64,000 nucleotides of DNA from Ornithodoros turicata (Eukaryota > Arthropoda > Arachnida > Ixodida > Argasidae). The notes under the pieces were generated by a model. It saw only the letters and a program-made list of their open reading frames with translations. It searched no databases and was not told the origin of the DNA. Made by a program: the position numbers and the translations under genes. This document shows positions 1 through 11,838 of the stretch, in pieces. Positions within the stretch are counted from its first letter, which is position 1; each line of letters begins with the position of its first letter. Location: assembly GCF_037126465.1 (NCBI RefSeq), contig NC_088202.1, positions 34,208,213-34,272,212 on the forward strand, in the 5' to 3' direction.

Positions 1-165
1 AATATGTGAGGAGTGAGGAGCAATGTAAAGTGGCTTGGAGAATGTTCTAGAGGGTCGAATCATATGCATAATGCAGTACCCTTTGCTTGTCTTTGCAAAA
101 TATGCACAGGAATGACGCAAGCGCATGATGATATGAACTAATGCATCTCCAATGTGTGGAATTAG

Positions 166-380
166 CTGCGTGGCCCGGCCGGGCCTGACTCTCGGGAACA
201 TATTTGTCGGCCCGGGCCCGGCCCGGCCCGCGGTGGTGGCGTATTTTAACGGCCCGGGCCCGGCCCCGCCCGCGGTGCTGGCGTATTTTGTCGGCCCGGG
301 CTCGGCCCGGCCCGGAGCACACAGCCAATAACAAGCCCAGCCCGGCCCGCGGGGCGGGTTGGGCCCGGGCCCGTGCAGTG
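166..380. repeat. GC-rich minisatellite, about 42 bp unit
   Basis: Runs of GGCCCGGGCCC recur. Units begin at about 208, 250 and 292, giving a 42 bp period; each has a GC-rich part followed by GGCGTATTTT. GC-rich sequence of the same kind continues to about 380. The open frames across it are repeat artefacts. Confidence 0.7.
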
Positions 381-841
381 CTCTAATCTGAACCCCGAAC
401 AGCCGAGTAGCAGACGACAGCGGAGTAGCAGACAACATTTCTCTAGGCCAATTAGCGAGCGTTCCCCTTATATCGTCAGCGCGAGGTTCCAGACAGATCA
501 CAGGCTGGTACTGCTCTTCACCACCGTTGCGCACGGTCACTATTTGCGGCGTATTTTAAATTCAATTTCTGCGATAATTATGACTCTGTGGTGTAAATTA
601 CTTCACATGGTGCATCTTACCGGTCTACTTAACAGTTTTATAGGAAGAAAATTGGGTGTTAAAAATTACTTATGTGCTGCTTTAAATCTACTTCACGCAA
701 TCTGACCCAAAGTACTTGTGCGCCTCCCTACGTAATCGCCTCTCTAAGACCATGTGGACAGGTGACGTCATGGATCACTCGTTGCTCGCGCGAATCGCCC
801 CCAATTGCACCTGCTGCTTCCCATCGAAGATGCAAAGGCCG
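381..841. other. No recognised feature
   Basis: No family, RNA or repeat recognised. The longest open frame here has no domain signature and looks accidental. Confidence 0.5.
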
Positions 842-844
842 TTA

Positions 845-1427
845 GGGTACATTTATGCTGCAGCATCGCTGCTCGCTGCTCGCTGCAGCTTCAAGCACAT
901 CGCTGCTCGCATAACCGCTAGGGTGCGTTTACCCTGCTGATTGCTCAAGATGCTGCTCGCTTTCGCTATATCAGTCGCCTAGCAGCGTTCACTGTGGAAG
1001 GATGGAAACGAGGAAAAGTGGGAAGGAGGAAACCGACTTCATCACAACCAATCGCAGGTCGGATTTCAAGACGCCAGTCATCAATGATACCAGGAAGACA
1101 AACATGTTTACATTCCTAGGTGCAGCGAGCAGAGCGGCAAGCAGCGGCGAGGATAAGCGAGCAGCCAGGCTGCAGGGTAAATGCACCAACAGAAAGCTCT
1201 GTGTTTGACCTGTCATCGCCAGAAGTCAGGTAGTCCCCGGGCATGTTCAAACATGTTTGGCAGCATTGTTGTGGCGATGATCATGGCGTGCATCTTTGGC
1301 AAGCAGCGATGCTGCAGCATGAACGCGCCCACAGAGATACATACACATACAACATACAGTTTGTTTTGTCATCGCCAAACAGCGATGTGTCATGTGCCAG
1401 CAGCGATGCTGCAGCATAAATGTACCC
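845..1427. mobile_element. PIF/Harbinger-like MITE (583 bp)
   Basis: A 29 bp perfect terminal inverted repeat starts GGGTACATTTATGCTGCAGC at 845 and is mirrored at 1399-1427. It is flanked on both sides by TTA (842-844 and 1428-1430), the 3 bp target duplication typical of PIF/Harbinger elements. The interior holds further copies of the GCTGCAGC-type motif (903-940, 1118-1190, 1300-1330) in alternating orientation. It has no transposase frame, so it is non-autonomous. Confidence 0.75.
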
Positions 1428-1439
1428 TTAGAGTCCGTC

Positions 1440-1760
1440 ATCCATCGCCTACGAGTCATCGTCCCGTTCGCAGAAGCATTCCTTCATAAGATACGTGTCG
1501 TTGGATCGCCGAACTGTTCAACTTGCGGAACCGTGGAGAACACGGGGCACGTGCTGCTCACCTATCAGCGCTTCGGTTCTAGTCGGCGAACACTGAAGAA
1601 GGCTTCCTTGCTGAACTTGACAACCGACCTTTTAGTGTTCAGACGATACTGGGGAGCTGGCCAAAGTAGCACCAAAAACCTGCGCTGTGTACCCTTGCGA
1701 ACTACCTCAAGGACATACGTGCTGAAGAAATCGTTGAAATCACTCAATCCTTTCACACAT
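1440..1760 (+). pseudogene. Degenerate I-group LINE C-terminus
   Basis: The frame 1392-1874 contains, from about 1520, a Cys-x2-Cys-x7-His motif (NCSTCGTVENTGHVLL) like the zinc-binding motif downstream of RNase H in I-group non-LTR retrotransposons. Better copies of that motif lie at 29.4, 57.1, 57.8, 58.9 and 61.4 kb. The expected final cysteine is replaced, and the surrounding residues are strongly diverged. The fragment abuts the MITE on its left. An accidental resemblance is possible. Confidence 0.4.
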
Positions 1761-1845
1761 CAAGCATCATGGAATAGCTGGTCGCACCAGTGCCACCTGC
1801 TTTTCCATTTTTTTTTTCTTTCCACTTGTATTCTGTTATACCCTG

Positions 1846-2092
1846 CACTCGTAAACATGAACTTCACCTCATAGCACGCTCCTAGCCAACCACCATCTCG
1901 AATGACATCGTTCTTTTCCTTTATTTGTTGGAAATGGGAGGCGTACGCGTTTTTTGTGACAATTATGTACCGCATAAGTGTCACAAAAATGGCGTACGCC
2001 TCTGGTCTCCAGCAAATCAGGCGAGCGAACGATGTTTTTCGAGATTATGGTTGGCTAGGAGAGTGCTATGCGGCGAAGTTCTGTCTTAAGTC
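1846..2092. mobile_element. MITE-A copy 1 (foldback)
   Basis: Near full-length copy of the family seen at 40772, 45085 and 49628. The left end reads ATGAACTTCACCTCATAGCA, and the right end is its complement in TTGGCTAGGAGAGTGCTATG. The middle forms a second inverted repeat (GGCGTACGC...GCGTACGCC) around a short loop. The outermost bases have decayed. Confidence 0.75.
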
Positions 2093-2093
2093 A

Positions 2094-2338
2094 TGTCACG
2101 TGGGTGCTGGGAGGCACCCGGGTTCGAATCCTGGTACCGGCTGTGCTGTCTGGGGTTTTTCCTGGGTTATCCTCAGACGCTTTCAGACATATGTCAGCAC
2201 AGCTACCCTTAGATGTCGGCCCAAGACGCACATTTCCCAGGGCGTCGGCCGTGACGTTGCCCACATCTGCTACCATCTGTTTTAAGAGTGTGGCCCCGCG
2301 CTGGTCGTGCGGCGTTGTACGAAGTTATGATTTTAGAT
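2094..2338 (+). mobile_element. tRNA-derived SINE-A, 5'-truncated
   Basis: Contains the Pol III B box (GGGTTCGAATCCTGG, about 2119), then the SINE body with CTGTGCTGTCTGGGGTTTTT, the GTCAGCACAG block and the GTCGGCCC block, colinear with the copies at 4737 and 45625. The A-box half of the tRNA head is missing and the MITE-A copy lies at that point. Confidence 0.7.
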
Positions 2339-4736
2339 AAGTGAGTACATGTTATCGAACTGGATATTACATCGGATAAAGAATGAGCTGGAAACTTGCT
2401 GCACATCGAAGTATGCTCATGAAACGAAATTTGCCAACCATCATCCCGAATAACACCGCATGCATGTATGTTAATTTCCACAAAGCTCATGTTATAACGG
2501 TATGATTATGTGCTGTTCTGTTTTAACGGCAGACCGGTCTCGCTGTCGTTTCGCGGTTGGGCGGCGTCACAACCCGTATGGCGCTTTCACCTTCCATGTA
2601 TTTCGGAACATTGAAGAACACGGTGGACTGGAGGACAAGGAAGACACACAAAAGGAGGAACATCGTGTACGTTTGAAACGTTATAAACCGATCTCGCGGT
2701 GGAGCCCCACAGTGCCTTCAAGGCTCTCGCCCGTCAAACCGTTCTTTCAAGGCCGCTACTTTAAAAGCAAACATCCCTGAGAGCTTGTTCAGGTATAGCG
2801 TTTCAACTCGAGAACTTCCTCAAACGATCCCCAGCTCTTGTTCTTGTTTACACTTGAAACGTCAAGCCTTTTGCCTCAAAAAGAGCTTACCATGCACGTC
2901 ACCCGCAACAGAAAAGAGTGTCGAGAAAAATTGCTATGTCCCGAGAAAATGGAGCCCTTGAAGCGGTAACGGATCTCGGGAATATATTTCCTCGGAAACA
3001 ACACTCGAATGTGACACCGTACACAATCGTGCTTACCGCTGAGAAATAAACAGAAAAGATAGAGAGAGTGACATAGAGGGAAGACAGCGACTATATTCCC
3101 GTGTGGAAACGAAACAATGGTTGCTGCAATGAACATGGCATCACTCGTCTACGGTTACATCACAGTGCTGTTTATGCCGCCTCTTGGCGGGACGATATGA
3201 CGGACAATATGATACGACGGACGATATGACTTGTGAGAAAGGAGAACGTTTTATATCGGGGGACTTCATGGGGAAATATAAAAGGGAAAATAAAACAGAA
3301 ACGGGAATAGGAGAGCAAAAATGACACGATGCATTCTTGAATCATCTGCCACCGCACCTTCTCTTCTTGCTTGCCGTAGCTTTTTGTGTTTTCTTTTATT
3401 TTTAAAAATGAAGCCGACTCACTCACCGGTTTCGCACAGGATAAAATTATATATCGGGTTTTTGTATTCTTTACGTTATAGTGCGGAAGGCGCGAAGAAA
3501 TGTGTTTCAACACTGTATCACTCGGGAGGCCATTTGCGCGGTTTTCCACTCATGATTGCTTCTTTCAGGATCTGTGCGCCGCGACGGGAGGTCTGCGAGC
3601 GCGAGCAGTTGTGCGTAAGTGGATGTGCGTTGGTGGGAATATACGCGCGGAGTGGTGGAGAATAATGACGCCATTTGAACAAAATGTGGTGGACGCGCTC
3701 GGATGCACACACGTGCGCATATTCCGAGCTATGCGAGTATGTGAGGTACAGGAATGGAGTGTCATTCTATTCCTTAGCATAAATATTCCATTGCGGTGCG
3801 GTTGTTACTGGAACACGGTTTCCCGTGTGTACGATTTCAACGTACAGTTCACCCTTGCTTTTCATGATTCCATTTCTTTCTTTTTGCTTTGCGTTTTAGA
3901 TTTCGCTGGTTACTAGAGTGCGTTATCCAAGGAAATTGCGGGGCCACACTCCGCATGCGCCGAACGTGGTTTTCCGTTTATATCGTGCGCAGTGTGAGCA
4001 CGCCGTTTCCTTACATAAAGCAACGTGATTGCGTACGCTATGAATAAAAATCTCTGTTATCAGTATGGCCGAGAACTTCATGTTCTGTAAACCATCTACA
4101 GACCTCTATGAGGAATAACATGTCGCGAAATGTTTACAGTTTGTGAAAAGAAAGCAAAAAGATTATTTCCTTTTCGGTATGAACTTTACGTTGGCTGCTT
4201 CTAAGATGAATTCGTGATGACTTTCAGTGTAACAGGAGTCCACACAGACTGATCAACGCTCCTTAAGTAATTAAGCTCTCATACAAACGGAGTGTTGCAC
4301 GAAATCCAAATAACGGAAGCCATAGAAAATAAAAAAGTGGTGAACTGTGTGAAGAACGTGACATTAGCTACAAATACAGTGTATCCCAGCTAACTACGAA
4401 TTTTTTTTTACGATATTCAAATTAGATTTCCATAATTCCACCAATGGTGACATGTTCTACGGTGGTGGGCCCGCCTTATGAGGGCATCAGCAAATTGCTT
4501 GGTCGTCGTATTAATTAATTTGCACGAATTAACTTTTCCAGTTATTAGAGATAGAGGCTCGGTTCAAATGTGACACTGGTAGATCTTGTTCCCCTGATGC
4601 CATGGCCGTTTTCAGAATCTTAATCGACTCAACCGTTGCTCCACAGTCTTTTGCCGAAAAACGTGCGTTTTTCTTTGTTTTCTTTATTTTCGCCCCCGCA
4701 GACGCGCGCGTTTTCCTCGCCTTCTGATGTGACAGA
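2339..4736. other. No recognised feature
   Basis: A short stretch near 2434-2460 resembles the MITE-A subterminal sequence (CCAACCATCATCCCGAAT) but has no partner end. Otherwise this is AT-rich sequence with short unsupported open frames. Confidence 0.45.
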
Positions 4737-4968
4737 GGCAGGGGCATTGCAGGGGCTGCAGGGCACCTTTGGCATGGTGGTGGAACTGCTTGCCGTAATC
4801 GGCGACGCTCAGAAGGGCAACGTCACGACTACCGAAGGGGATCGTGCATCCTGGGCCAACTTCATATGAAACTGTGCCGGCATTTGTGTTAAAGCGTCCG
4901 AGGAAAACCCGGGGAAAACACCCAGACAGCACAGCCGGCGCTTGGATTCGAACTCTGGTCATCTCCCA
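4737..4968 (-). mobile_element. SINE-A, 3' part, split by DNA element
   Basis: On the minus strand this gives the B box (GTTCGAATCC) followed by the CTGTGCTGTCTGGG body and the GGCCCAGGATGCA block. The head is continued on the far side of the 1.67 kb insertion, at 6645. Confidence 0.7.
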
Positions 4969-6642
4969 CACTCTAAAAAATAAAACTCCTTTTTAGGTGT
5001 AATTGGGGTGTATTTGGGGTGTATCAATTGTTTTACTCCCTTATTACACCCTCAGGAAAAAGAATACACCCTGTTTTTGGTCTGAAATGGGTGTAATATG
5101 TGTATATCCCGCTCTGCAGGGTGTAATTTCGAGAATTGGTGTGAAAAAGGTGTAATGGCCATCAAATTTCTAACGTTTCGCTACGACAGGTCTGGCAACA
5201 GTGTGCTGTTTACTCTGTGTTCACCGGCTATGGCGGCTGGAGTTAGTTGTGGAAGTTTTCGTGTTCTTTGGGGAGGTCGTTTGGTGAACTACAGGTCATT
5301 TGACCATCTGAGTTTAGTATGACACTGCAAGGATTATGGTTCCGGGTCTCGAACGGATGCAAGCAACAGATGCGCCGTGCCCATCGGATCGAGTAACTTG
5401 TCCGAGCGTCTTGCTGCAGAGTGCTGTTTGGTAAGTGTTGTCGGTGTATTTTGTCTTGTCTGTTGATTGAGGTGCCTTTGAAGCGGGTATTTTGAGATTA
5501 TGTTTGAACCTTAAGTGAAATGCACGGATTAGATCAAAGAACAGTGCGCGTCGTGTTGTGTCGTCGCGCGTCACACGTGGTCGTTAGGCAAAGCCAAGGG
5601 GTATACGTAACAAACGAAGTTGGTCCAATTTGTGGTAGCAAGTAAGGCAGCTGGCAAGAGTCACAACTCAAGAGGCGAGAGTAGCGGGCAATGAAACCAC
5701 GAGGCCACAACCCTCTGATTTCCGGTCAGATGTGCTGAGTCAATGGCTGTGCGCGTCTTCTGAACAAGGCCCTGGCAAGTTTGCGTGTTGGCGATGTCAG
5801 AATGGTGTAATTGGTAATACACTTGACCAGAAATCAGAGAGGTATGGGTTCGGGTCTCGCTACCGACACTTCGCTGACCCTTTACCGATTGCAGCTTTGT
5901 AGGGACATTGGTCTTTTAACTACACTATGATTGTGTGCTTCTTAATTTCCACGTCATTTTAGTATAATCGTCTGATTTTTAACTAGTCACAATATTACCA
6001 TGGTTTTGGCGTATTATAGCTTAAGTTGCTTTTGCGCCAATAAAATTCAATCATCATCATCATTTATCGATTATCTTACTTTCTATGTTGAGCTGCTTGC
6101 ATGTTGACGAGGGCTGTGTTTGTGTATACTCTTAATTCTTCTCTAGCCTCAGCCATCTGCGTAACTGTCATGTAATTTGTATTTCGCCCTTAATTTGATT
6201 AAGACATTTCACAGTTCATTTTTTCTTTCACTACAGAGGCAGGACTTCTCTTGGCCTCACCGTAATACCTTCATCTTGGTCGACATGTTGGTGGACACTT
6301 TTATGTTTTGTATTGTGCGGTGACTATTGGTGTTGTTATTGCAGTGCATGCAGTGTATTACAGGTAATCCGAATAAAGAATATGCCTGTTAATTTAACCG
6401 TTGTGTTTCTGTTGCCCTCGGTATAACACCCTTACTGAAGGGTGTTGTCTTGCCTGAGGGTGTAGACATACACCAAAAAGGGAGTCAATTAGGGTACCGC
6501 TAGATTACACCAAAAGAGGTGTTCAGAGAACACCCTTTCTGAGGGGTGTAGTTTTGCCAGAGGGTGTATATATACACCAAAAAGGGAGTCAGTTAGGGTA
6601 TCGTCAAATTACACCCAAAAAGGAGTTATATTTTTTAGAGTG
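4969..6642. mobile_element. Non-autonomous TIR element (1674 bp) inside SINE
   Basis: Ends are CACTCTAAAAAATAAAACTC and, inverted, GAGTTATATTTTTTAGAGTG. The dinucleotide CA occurs on both sides (4967-4968, 6643-6644). Both subterminal regions are packed with GGTGTA/TACACC motifs (4995-5100 and 6420-6620). The first bases resemble MITE-A ends (CACTCTTAAAAATG), suggesting a related TA-type superfamily. The interior contains a small SINE, a short open stretch from an ATGGCGGCT start at 5230, and a GTAAGTG donor-like site near 5430. It may have picked up a host 5' exon. No transposase is seen. Confidence 0.65.
5785..6066 (+). mobile_element. Second tRNA-like SINE, nested
   Basis: A tRNA-like head (about 5795-5875) has an A-box-like TGGTGTAATTGG and a B-box-like GGTTCGGGTCTC. 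About 200 bp of body follows, ending in CCAATAAAATTCAATCATCA and an ATC repeat. This order (Pol III head, body, microsatellite tail) is that of a SINE. Part of the head recurs inverted at about 5690-5740. It is probably not a functional tRNA because the arms do not pair well. Confidence 0.45.
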
Positions 6643-6644
6643 CA

Positions 6645-6690
6645 GTCCCGGCGTGGAATGTCATCATCGCAGCCACTAGGCCAAAGGAGT
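6645..6690 (-). mobile_element. SINE-A tRNA head, remainder
   Basis: Continuation of the SINE at 4737-4968 beyond the insertion. GTCCCGGCGTGGAATGTCAT aligns with GTGTCGGCGTGGTAGGCGAT in the intact copy at 28720-28930. Confidence 0.6.
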
Positions 6691-8430
6691 GGTCTCCTAT
6701 AGGCATTTGTGGTAGCAGTCATAGGAAAGCGCACGTCCAGCTCTCCTCGAAACGCACAACGACGATATCATTCTTTTTACAGCGCCTCGAGCGTGTTGTG
6801 TGGTCAGGTACTGTTTTCAAACTGGCGCTTTTAGAGAGGAATATCCATAACTTCGAACGTGCTCGCTGTTGCTCGTCCCAAGCCTTCGTATAGTACCTCA
6901 AACGGGCGCAGCCAACACATCATTCGTAGCGGGACGTGCGTGGCCGCTACGAGTCCCATTGATTTCACCACGGTCATGACCTTCATGTTCAACGCCCCAT
7001 GCTCTCACCAGAGAGCGCCGTACTATGTACTTTTTTTTTTCACTTGCGAGAGTTCCATTACGCGACGACGTGCACCGGTGTTTGGAAAAGTTAATGCTGT
7101 GTCTGAATAGCAATTTAGCAGACAGTTTGATGTAGAGAGAATACACACTGCACCGCGCAGTACGCTCAGAACCAACCGCCTTGCACAGCTGTGTCGTCCT
7201 CTCGCGTAATGGGTTGAAAGTTTTTGAATTTGTTCGGGGGAGTTACGTTCTCAGGAGCTTTGCTGTCCGCGCGTATCTTCGGTGGGCCCTGCATGTTATT
7301 CTAAGATCGGACGCGCAGCAGTGTGAGCTTTCTTGTCAAGTTGATTGCTCTGAAGGGAATTGCAGCACTACTAAAATTTCTCATCAGTGTATACGAGTTC
7401 CGCACGGAAACTTCAATTATAAAACAAAATGAAAAAAAGAAGCCGAACAGCGTAAGCTCGCGAGCATTGCGACGGCTCGGTCTCACGCTGGCCTGCAACA
7501 CAACATCGCTCTCGCTTTACTTCAACAGCGTGCCAGCGTGCTGTGCCAGATGAACAGGCCCGACATGGCAGAGGAAGAACACGATCCAAGAGAACTGCAA
7601 GATGGCCCAGTTGCATAAATGTCGCGTGACGATGACGATCACTGACAATGATGCTGCGCGACATACGTACAATAGCAATTTTTCGTGGAGAGAATAAATA
7701 ACGTCGAAAATACGAGTAACTAAATAGTTGCCAAATATTTGCCTTGTCAAATATCAATTCACATGTTACAGAAATGAAATTATACGAAAGAGTAATGCAC
7801 AGACGATATGGCACTGCTCAGATCATATGCGCAACAACATATTCCCCACGATTCCTGTACGCTGTCGTAGTACTCACAACAGATGGCACTACAAGTTTCG
7901 CAAGTCGTGCATTTCCACAAAAAGGGGTACGTCACGCTCAGTCTGCAAATCAGAAGCGACAACTGTAGCATTTGGCGCAACGCATTGCACACAGCGTGCT
8001 CTACGATGATGTGCTATTTTTAGAGTGTGGTGTTCTTGCTTCGCTGGTGATGACGTATTTTATCCAGCACCAAAACACTTCTAGAAATATGAGAGGAAGA
8101 GACAGAATGAACCACGCCACAGTTCACTCAGTTGTGTTGCTCATCGTTTTTACTTTCGGAATGTACTTTCTAGACTGTTAAATGGACGGTCGCGTATGGA
8201 AACCCATGTATGAAACCGGCACCACTATGTTTAGCACCGGCCGACAACCTACCTGGCAAATTTTTTCATCCGAAAAATGCTTACATATTAAACAAAATAA
8301 TTTTAAAAATCAGTGCTGCTTCAGCAGCCGCAGAAACCCCGGCGGGCGTGACGTCGCTCCATATGCGGAGAGTGAGACCGTGGGAATCAGAGGAGGAAAG
8401 GCACCGTCCAGGCGTCCCGTAACTCTACGA
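6691..8430. other. No recognised feature
   Basis: Mixed-composition sequence with short overlapping open frames on both strands and no domain signature. No RNA gene or repeat family recognised. Confidence 0.45.
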
Positions 8431-8643
8431 GACGCCCGTTCGGCCGCGGTATTCCTTTTCTCAAGGTTGTACCCTCATTGGTTCATAGGGAGTGACGTTT
8501 TTTTCTTTTTTCCAGAGAGAAAATTCCGGCATACTCTCAACATCCGTCGTCTGCTCTTGTCATGTATTCCGTCGAATAACAGTCAAACTCGCGTGGGGTT
8601 TTTGACGCCGTGGTCAGTACTCCACGAGGAATGAAATGACACT
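8431..8643 (+). repeat. Dispersed repeat D, left half
   Basis: Matches the reverse complement of about 29072-29345, for example CTCTCAACATCCGTCGTC, AGTGACGTT and the GAGGA..AAATG.CACT block. Even the translations share a pattern (FPER-FR--LNIRR-LL-CI). The repeat is interrupted after 8643 by the giant palindrome and resumes at 19949. Confidence 0.6.
8638..8643. repeat. 6 bp target-site duplication, left
   Basis: GACACT directly precedes the palindrome terminus and is repeated at 19949-19954. Confidence 0.75.
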
Positions 8644-8902
8644 AGTAGTACTAGGTGGGGCAGAACCCAGCCCCGGGCGAATCCAGCACCCCCCCCCCTA
8701 CCCTGAGCCCTGCGCGTATTTTTCCCTGCGCGGCGCGTGTGGGGAGGGTTGTCAGCGCGCTTATCGGTGGGGGAGGGATGCGTGCGCGCTTATCCTCTCA
8801 CATTTTTCAGCCTGGACAGACTTCTTTGGCCGACTTCACATATTTTTCCGATACAGCAGGTGAGTGGTTTACATGCAGAGACATGCAAAGAAGGGTCATA
8901 CA

Positions 8903-9306
8903 CAAAAAGTACAAGTCAAAATATATTTATTAATGTCATTCAAGTTGAGATATATTTATTAAAGCCAATAGTGCTGGGAATTGTGATGCCAATCAGGTGA
9001 AGGAGAAAAACCCAGCCGAAAAAACCTTCACCACCTGTAACAGGGCGGTGCTCGGGTGGAGGGTTGCTGTGGTGGGCGGAACGTGGCCGGAGGGCTGCGC
9101 GCTTCAAAAAGTACAAGTCAAAGTATATTTATTAATGTCATTCAAGTTGAGATATATTTATTAAAGCCAATAGTGCTGGAAATTGTGATGCCAATCAGGT
9201 GAAGGAGAAAAACCCAGCCGAAAAAACCTTCACCACCTGTAACAGGGCGGTGCTCGGGTGGAGGGTTGCTGTGGTGGGCGGAACGTGGCCGGAGGGCTGC
9301 GCGCTT
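8903..9306. repeat. Two tandem 202 bp units, left arm
   Basis: CAAAAAGTACAAGTCAAA starts at 8903 and again at 9105. Each unit contains two TATATTTATTAA motifs and GAAAAACCCAGCCGAAAAAA. A diverged partial third copy starts near 9555. Confidence 0.75.
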
Positions 9307-9389
9307 ACCATTCATCCTGGGCTGACTTCTTTCACAATTTTCCTACTTGGGCGTCGCGTGGCCGGAGGGCTGCGTGTGCGTTTACCATT

Positions 9390-9500
9390 CAGCCTGGGCC
9401 GCCGACTTTCGTCATTTTTCAGTCTGGACCGCCGACTTTCGTCATTTTTCAGCCTGGGCCGTCGACTTTCGTCATTTTTCAGCCTGAGTCGACTTGAATC
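9390..9500. repeat. 30 bp repeats, three copies (left arm)
   Basis: The unit CGACTTTCGTCATTTTTCAG with its GCCTGGGCCG spacer occurs three times. The right arm has two. Confidence 0.75.
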
Positions 9501-9915
9501 GTAATTTTTCCAGCTACAACAGGTGTGCAGTTTACATGCAAAGGATAGCCATACACAAAAGCACAAGTGAAAATATATTTATTAAAGTCATTAGGAATTA
9601 TGTTATGACTCTGCGTGAATGGGAAAAACTTAGCCAAAAATCTGAAATAGAAGGAACACAATACACGTAACAAAGAATATTACAGGTATGATACATTAGC
9701 ATTGAATAGGTATCACAAATCAAACACAATATTTTTATTAGTGGAAGTTTTCATTGAATCAGAATTGATAGCGCATTTAAAATATTCTTAATCAATACTA
9801 TTACAATCAAAATTACAAATTGTATTATAAAACGTCTAATATTCCTATACGTGAGAACCATCAGTGCAATAGCGGGAAGTTCTGATAGTTGTATGTAATT
9901 AACTGTGAACAGCAG

Positions 9916-10640
9916 AGACACTGGAAGACTATGGGACACGAACACAAGACGAAATAAAATCTATACCACTACAAAGAAGATATTCCACTTCACAACATAG
10001 CACGCTCCTAGCCAACAAACAGAACAAAGAACGACACGAACACAAGAGGAAAATCAGAAGAAAGAATCAAACTCATCAGAAAATAGATATGTTAAAAACG
10101 AACTTCACCACATAGCACGATCCTAGCCAACAAACAGAACGACACGAACACAAGAGGAAATAAAATCTATACCACTACAAAGAAGATATTCCACTTCACC
10201 ACATAGCACGCTCCTAGCCAACAAACAGAACAAAGAACGACACGAACACAAGAGGAAAAGAAAAAAATCAAACTCACAAACTCATCAGAAAATAGACATG
10301 TTAAAAATGAACTTCACCACATAGCACATTCCTAACCAACAAACAGAACGACACGAACACAAGAGGAAATAAAATCTATACCAATACAAAGAAGATATTC
10401 CTAATCAAAACAACATAGTAATCTATCATTCAGTAAATTAGAAGAAAAAATCAAACTCATCAGAAAATAGACATGTTAAAAATGAACTTCACCATATAGC
10501 GCGCTCCTAGCCAACAACCAGATCTAATGATATCTGACCTGCATGATTTATCGAAGACGGATGCCGATAGATGTATGGAAGACCACGGAACACGAGCGAC
10601 AAGAGGAAATAAAATCTATACCACTACAAAGAAGATATTC
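9916..10640. repeat. AT-rich array carrying MITE-A end motif (left)
   Basis: Five irregular units. Each includes ACTTCACCACATAGCACGCT followed by CCTAGCCAAC, then ACGAACACAAGAGGAAATAA and CTACAAAGAAGATATTCC. Some units are preceded by GTTAAAAATGA, so they match the MITE-A terminus over roughly 40 bp. Array sites for the motif lie near 9990, 10099, 10195, 10308 and 10487. Confidence 0.8.
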
Positions 10641-11838
10641 TTAATCAATACGATTACAATCAAATTACAAATTGTATTATAAAAGTCTGAGACGTGAGAA
10701 CCATCTTTGCAATAGCGTGAATATTTGTCATAACATTTCGAGCGCAATAGGGAATCTCAGTTTCATATTCCAACATTACTCAACTTTTAATTTCTTATTA
10801 AGTGAACAGCATAGACGCAAGGAAATAACGAGAAACAACACAATCATCAGCTACAATTAATAGAGAGCCAAACCTGCGCACCGTCCAACACATTGAGAAA
10901 TAATAGCTAATCAATCTATCAATGGCGAAATAGCACAGACTTAACGCTGAAGAACAGAGGAACACGCGGCGACACGTAAACATCAACAGAGGAAAATCAT
11001 CTATCATTGAACCATCATAAAATCGATCAATATACAATTTTCATTCTAACAAACACTACGAACCTTGATGGAGGTATCCAAGACATAGGAAATATGCACG
11101 GTTTTCACTCTTTTCCTCAAAGCCAGGAGACTTTATGTCTATATCTATGTGACCATAGCACAGCGCATGCTTTATCACCCAAAGGGTTAGGGGCTATATT
11201 ACTTTGTCCAGCAAACGGGGCGCTCTAGAGGTCAGATAAGAGAGTTCAAACGCGATATAGTTTATTGTGCAGCGCAAATAGATGTCGATATCACTCGCTG
11301 GGGTCACTATCTTTTCGCATCCTTTCCCTGAAATGGAAATCTTTCGTCAAAGTGGTTGCCAAGTCGGCTAAGTTTATAGAGATGCGATATTGTTATTGAA
11401 AATGTAGAGAAAGTCCAAATTATTAATTGGTAGCAACGATACTCAATCAAAAACGAGAAACAAATTTAATTTCGTCAATTTTTATAATATTTTGCAACAG
11501 AAATTTCTAATGAACCACACAGAAATATCAAATGTGAAATGCAACTCAGAGTTATGAGGCATTCCCATCTTAGAGGTACTTACTTATGTCAATCGAGTGA
11601 ACAATTGAAACAAATACAAGGCAATAATTATCTCGAGCGGTAAGTTCACAACTCATAGAATATCAGTCGAGTGAATACTTGAAACAAAATCAAAACAATA
11701 ATTCTCACGACGGGTGGAGATTATAGCATTCTAAATCAGATAATAAATTTTAATCAATAAAATAAACATAGATATGCTTTTAATTAAGTGTAGACGTGCA
11801 CTTGAAAACAGAAGAGACAATTGCTCTACTTTGAAAAG

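Noticed and set aside
9916..10640. CRISPR array
   Set aside because: Units are irregular and include no unique spacers. The context is eukaryotic mobile DNA and the same motif forms MITE ends.
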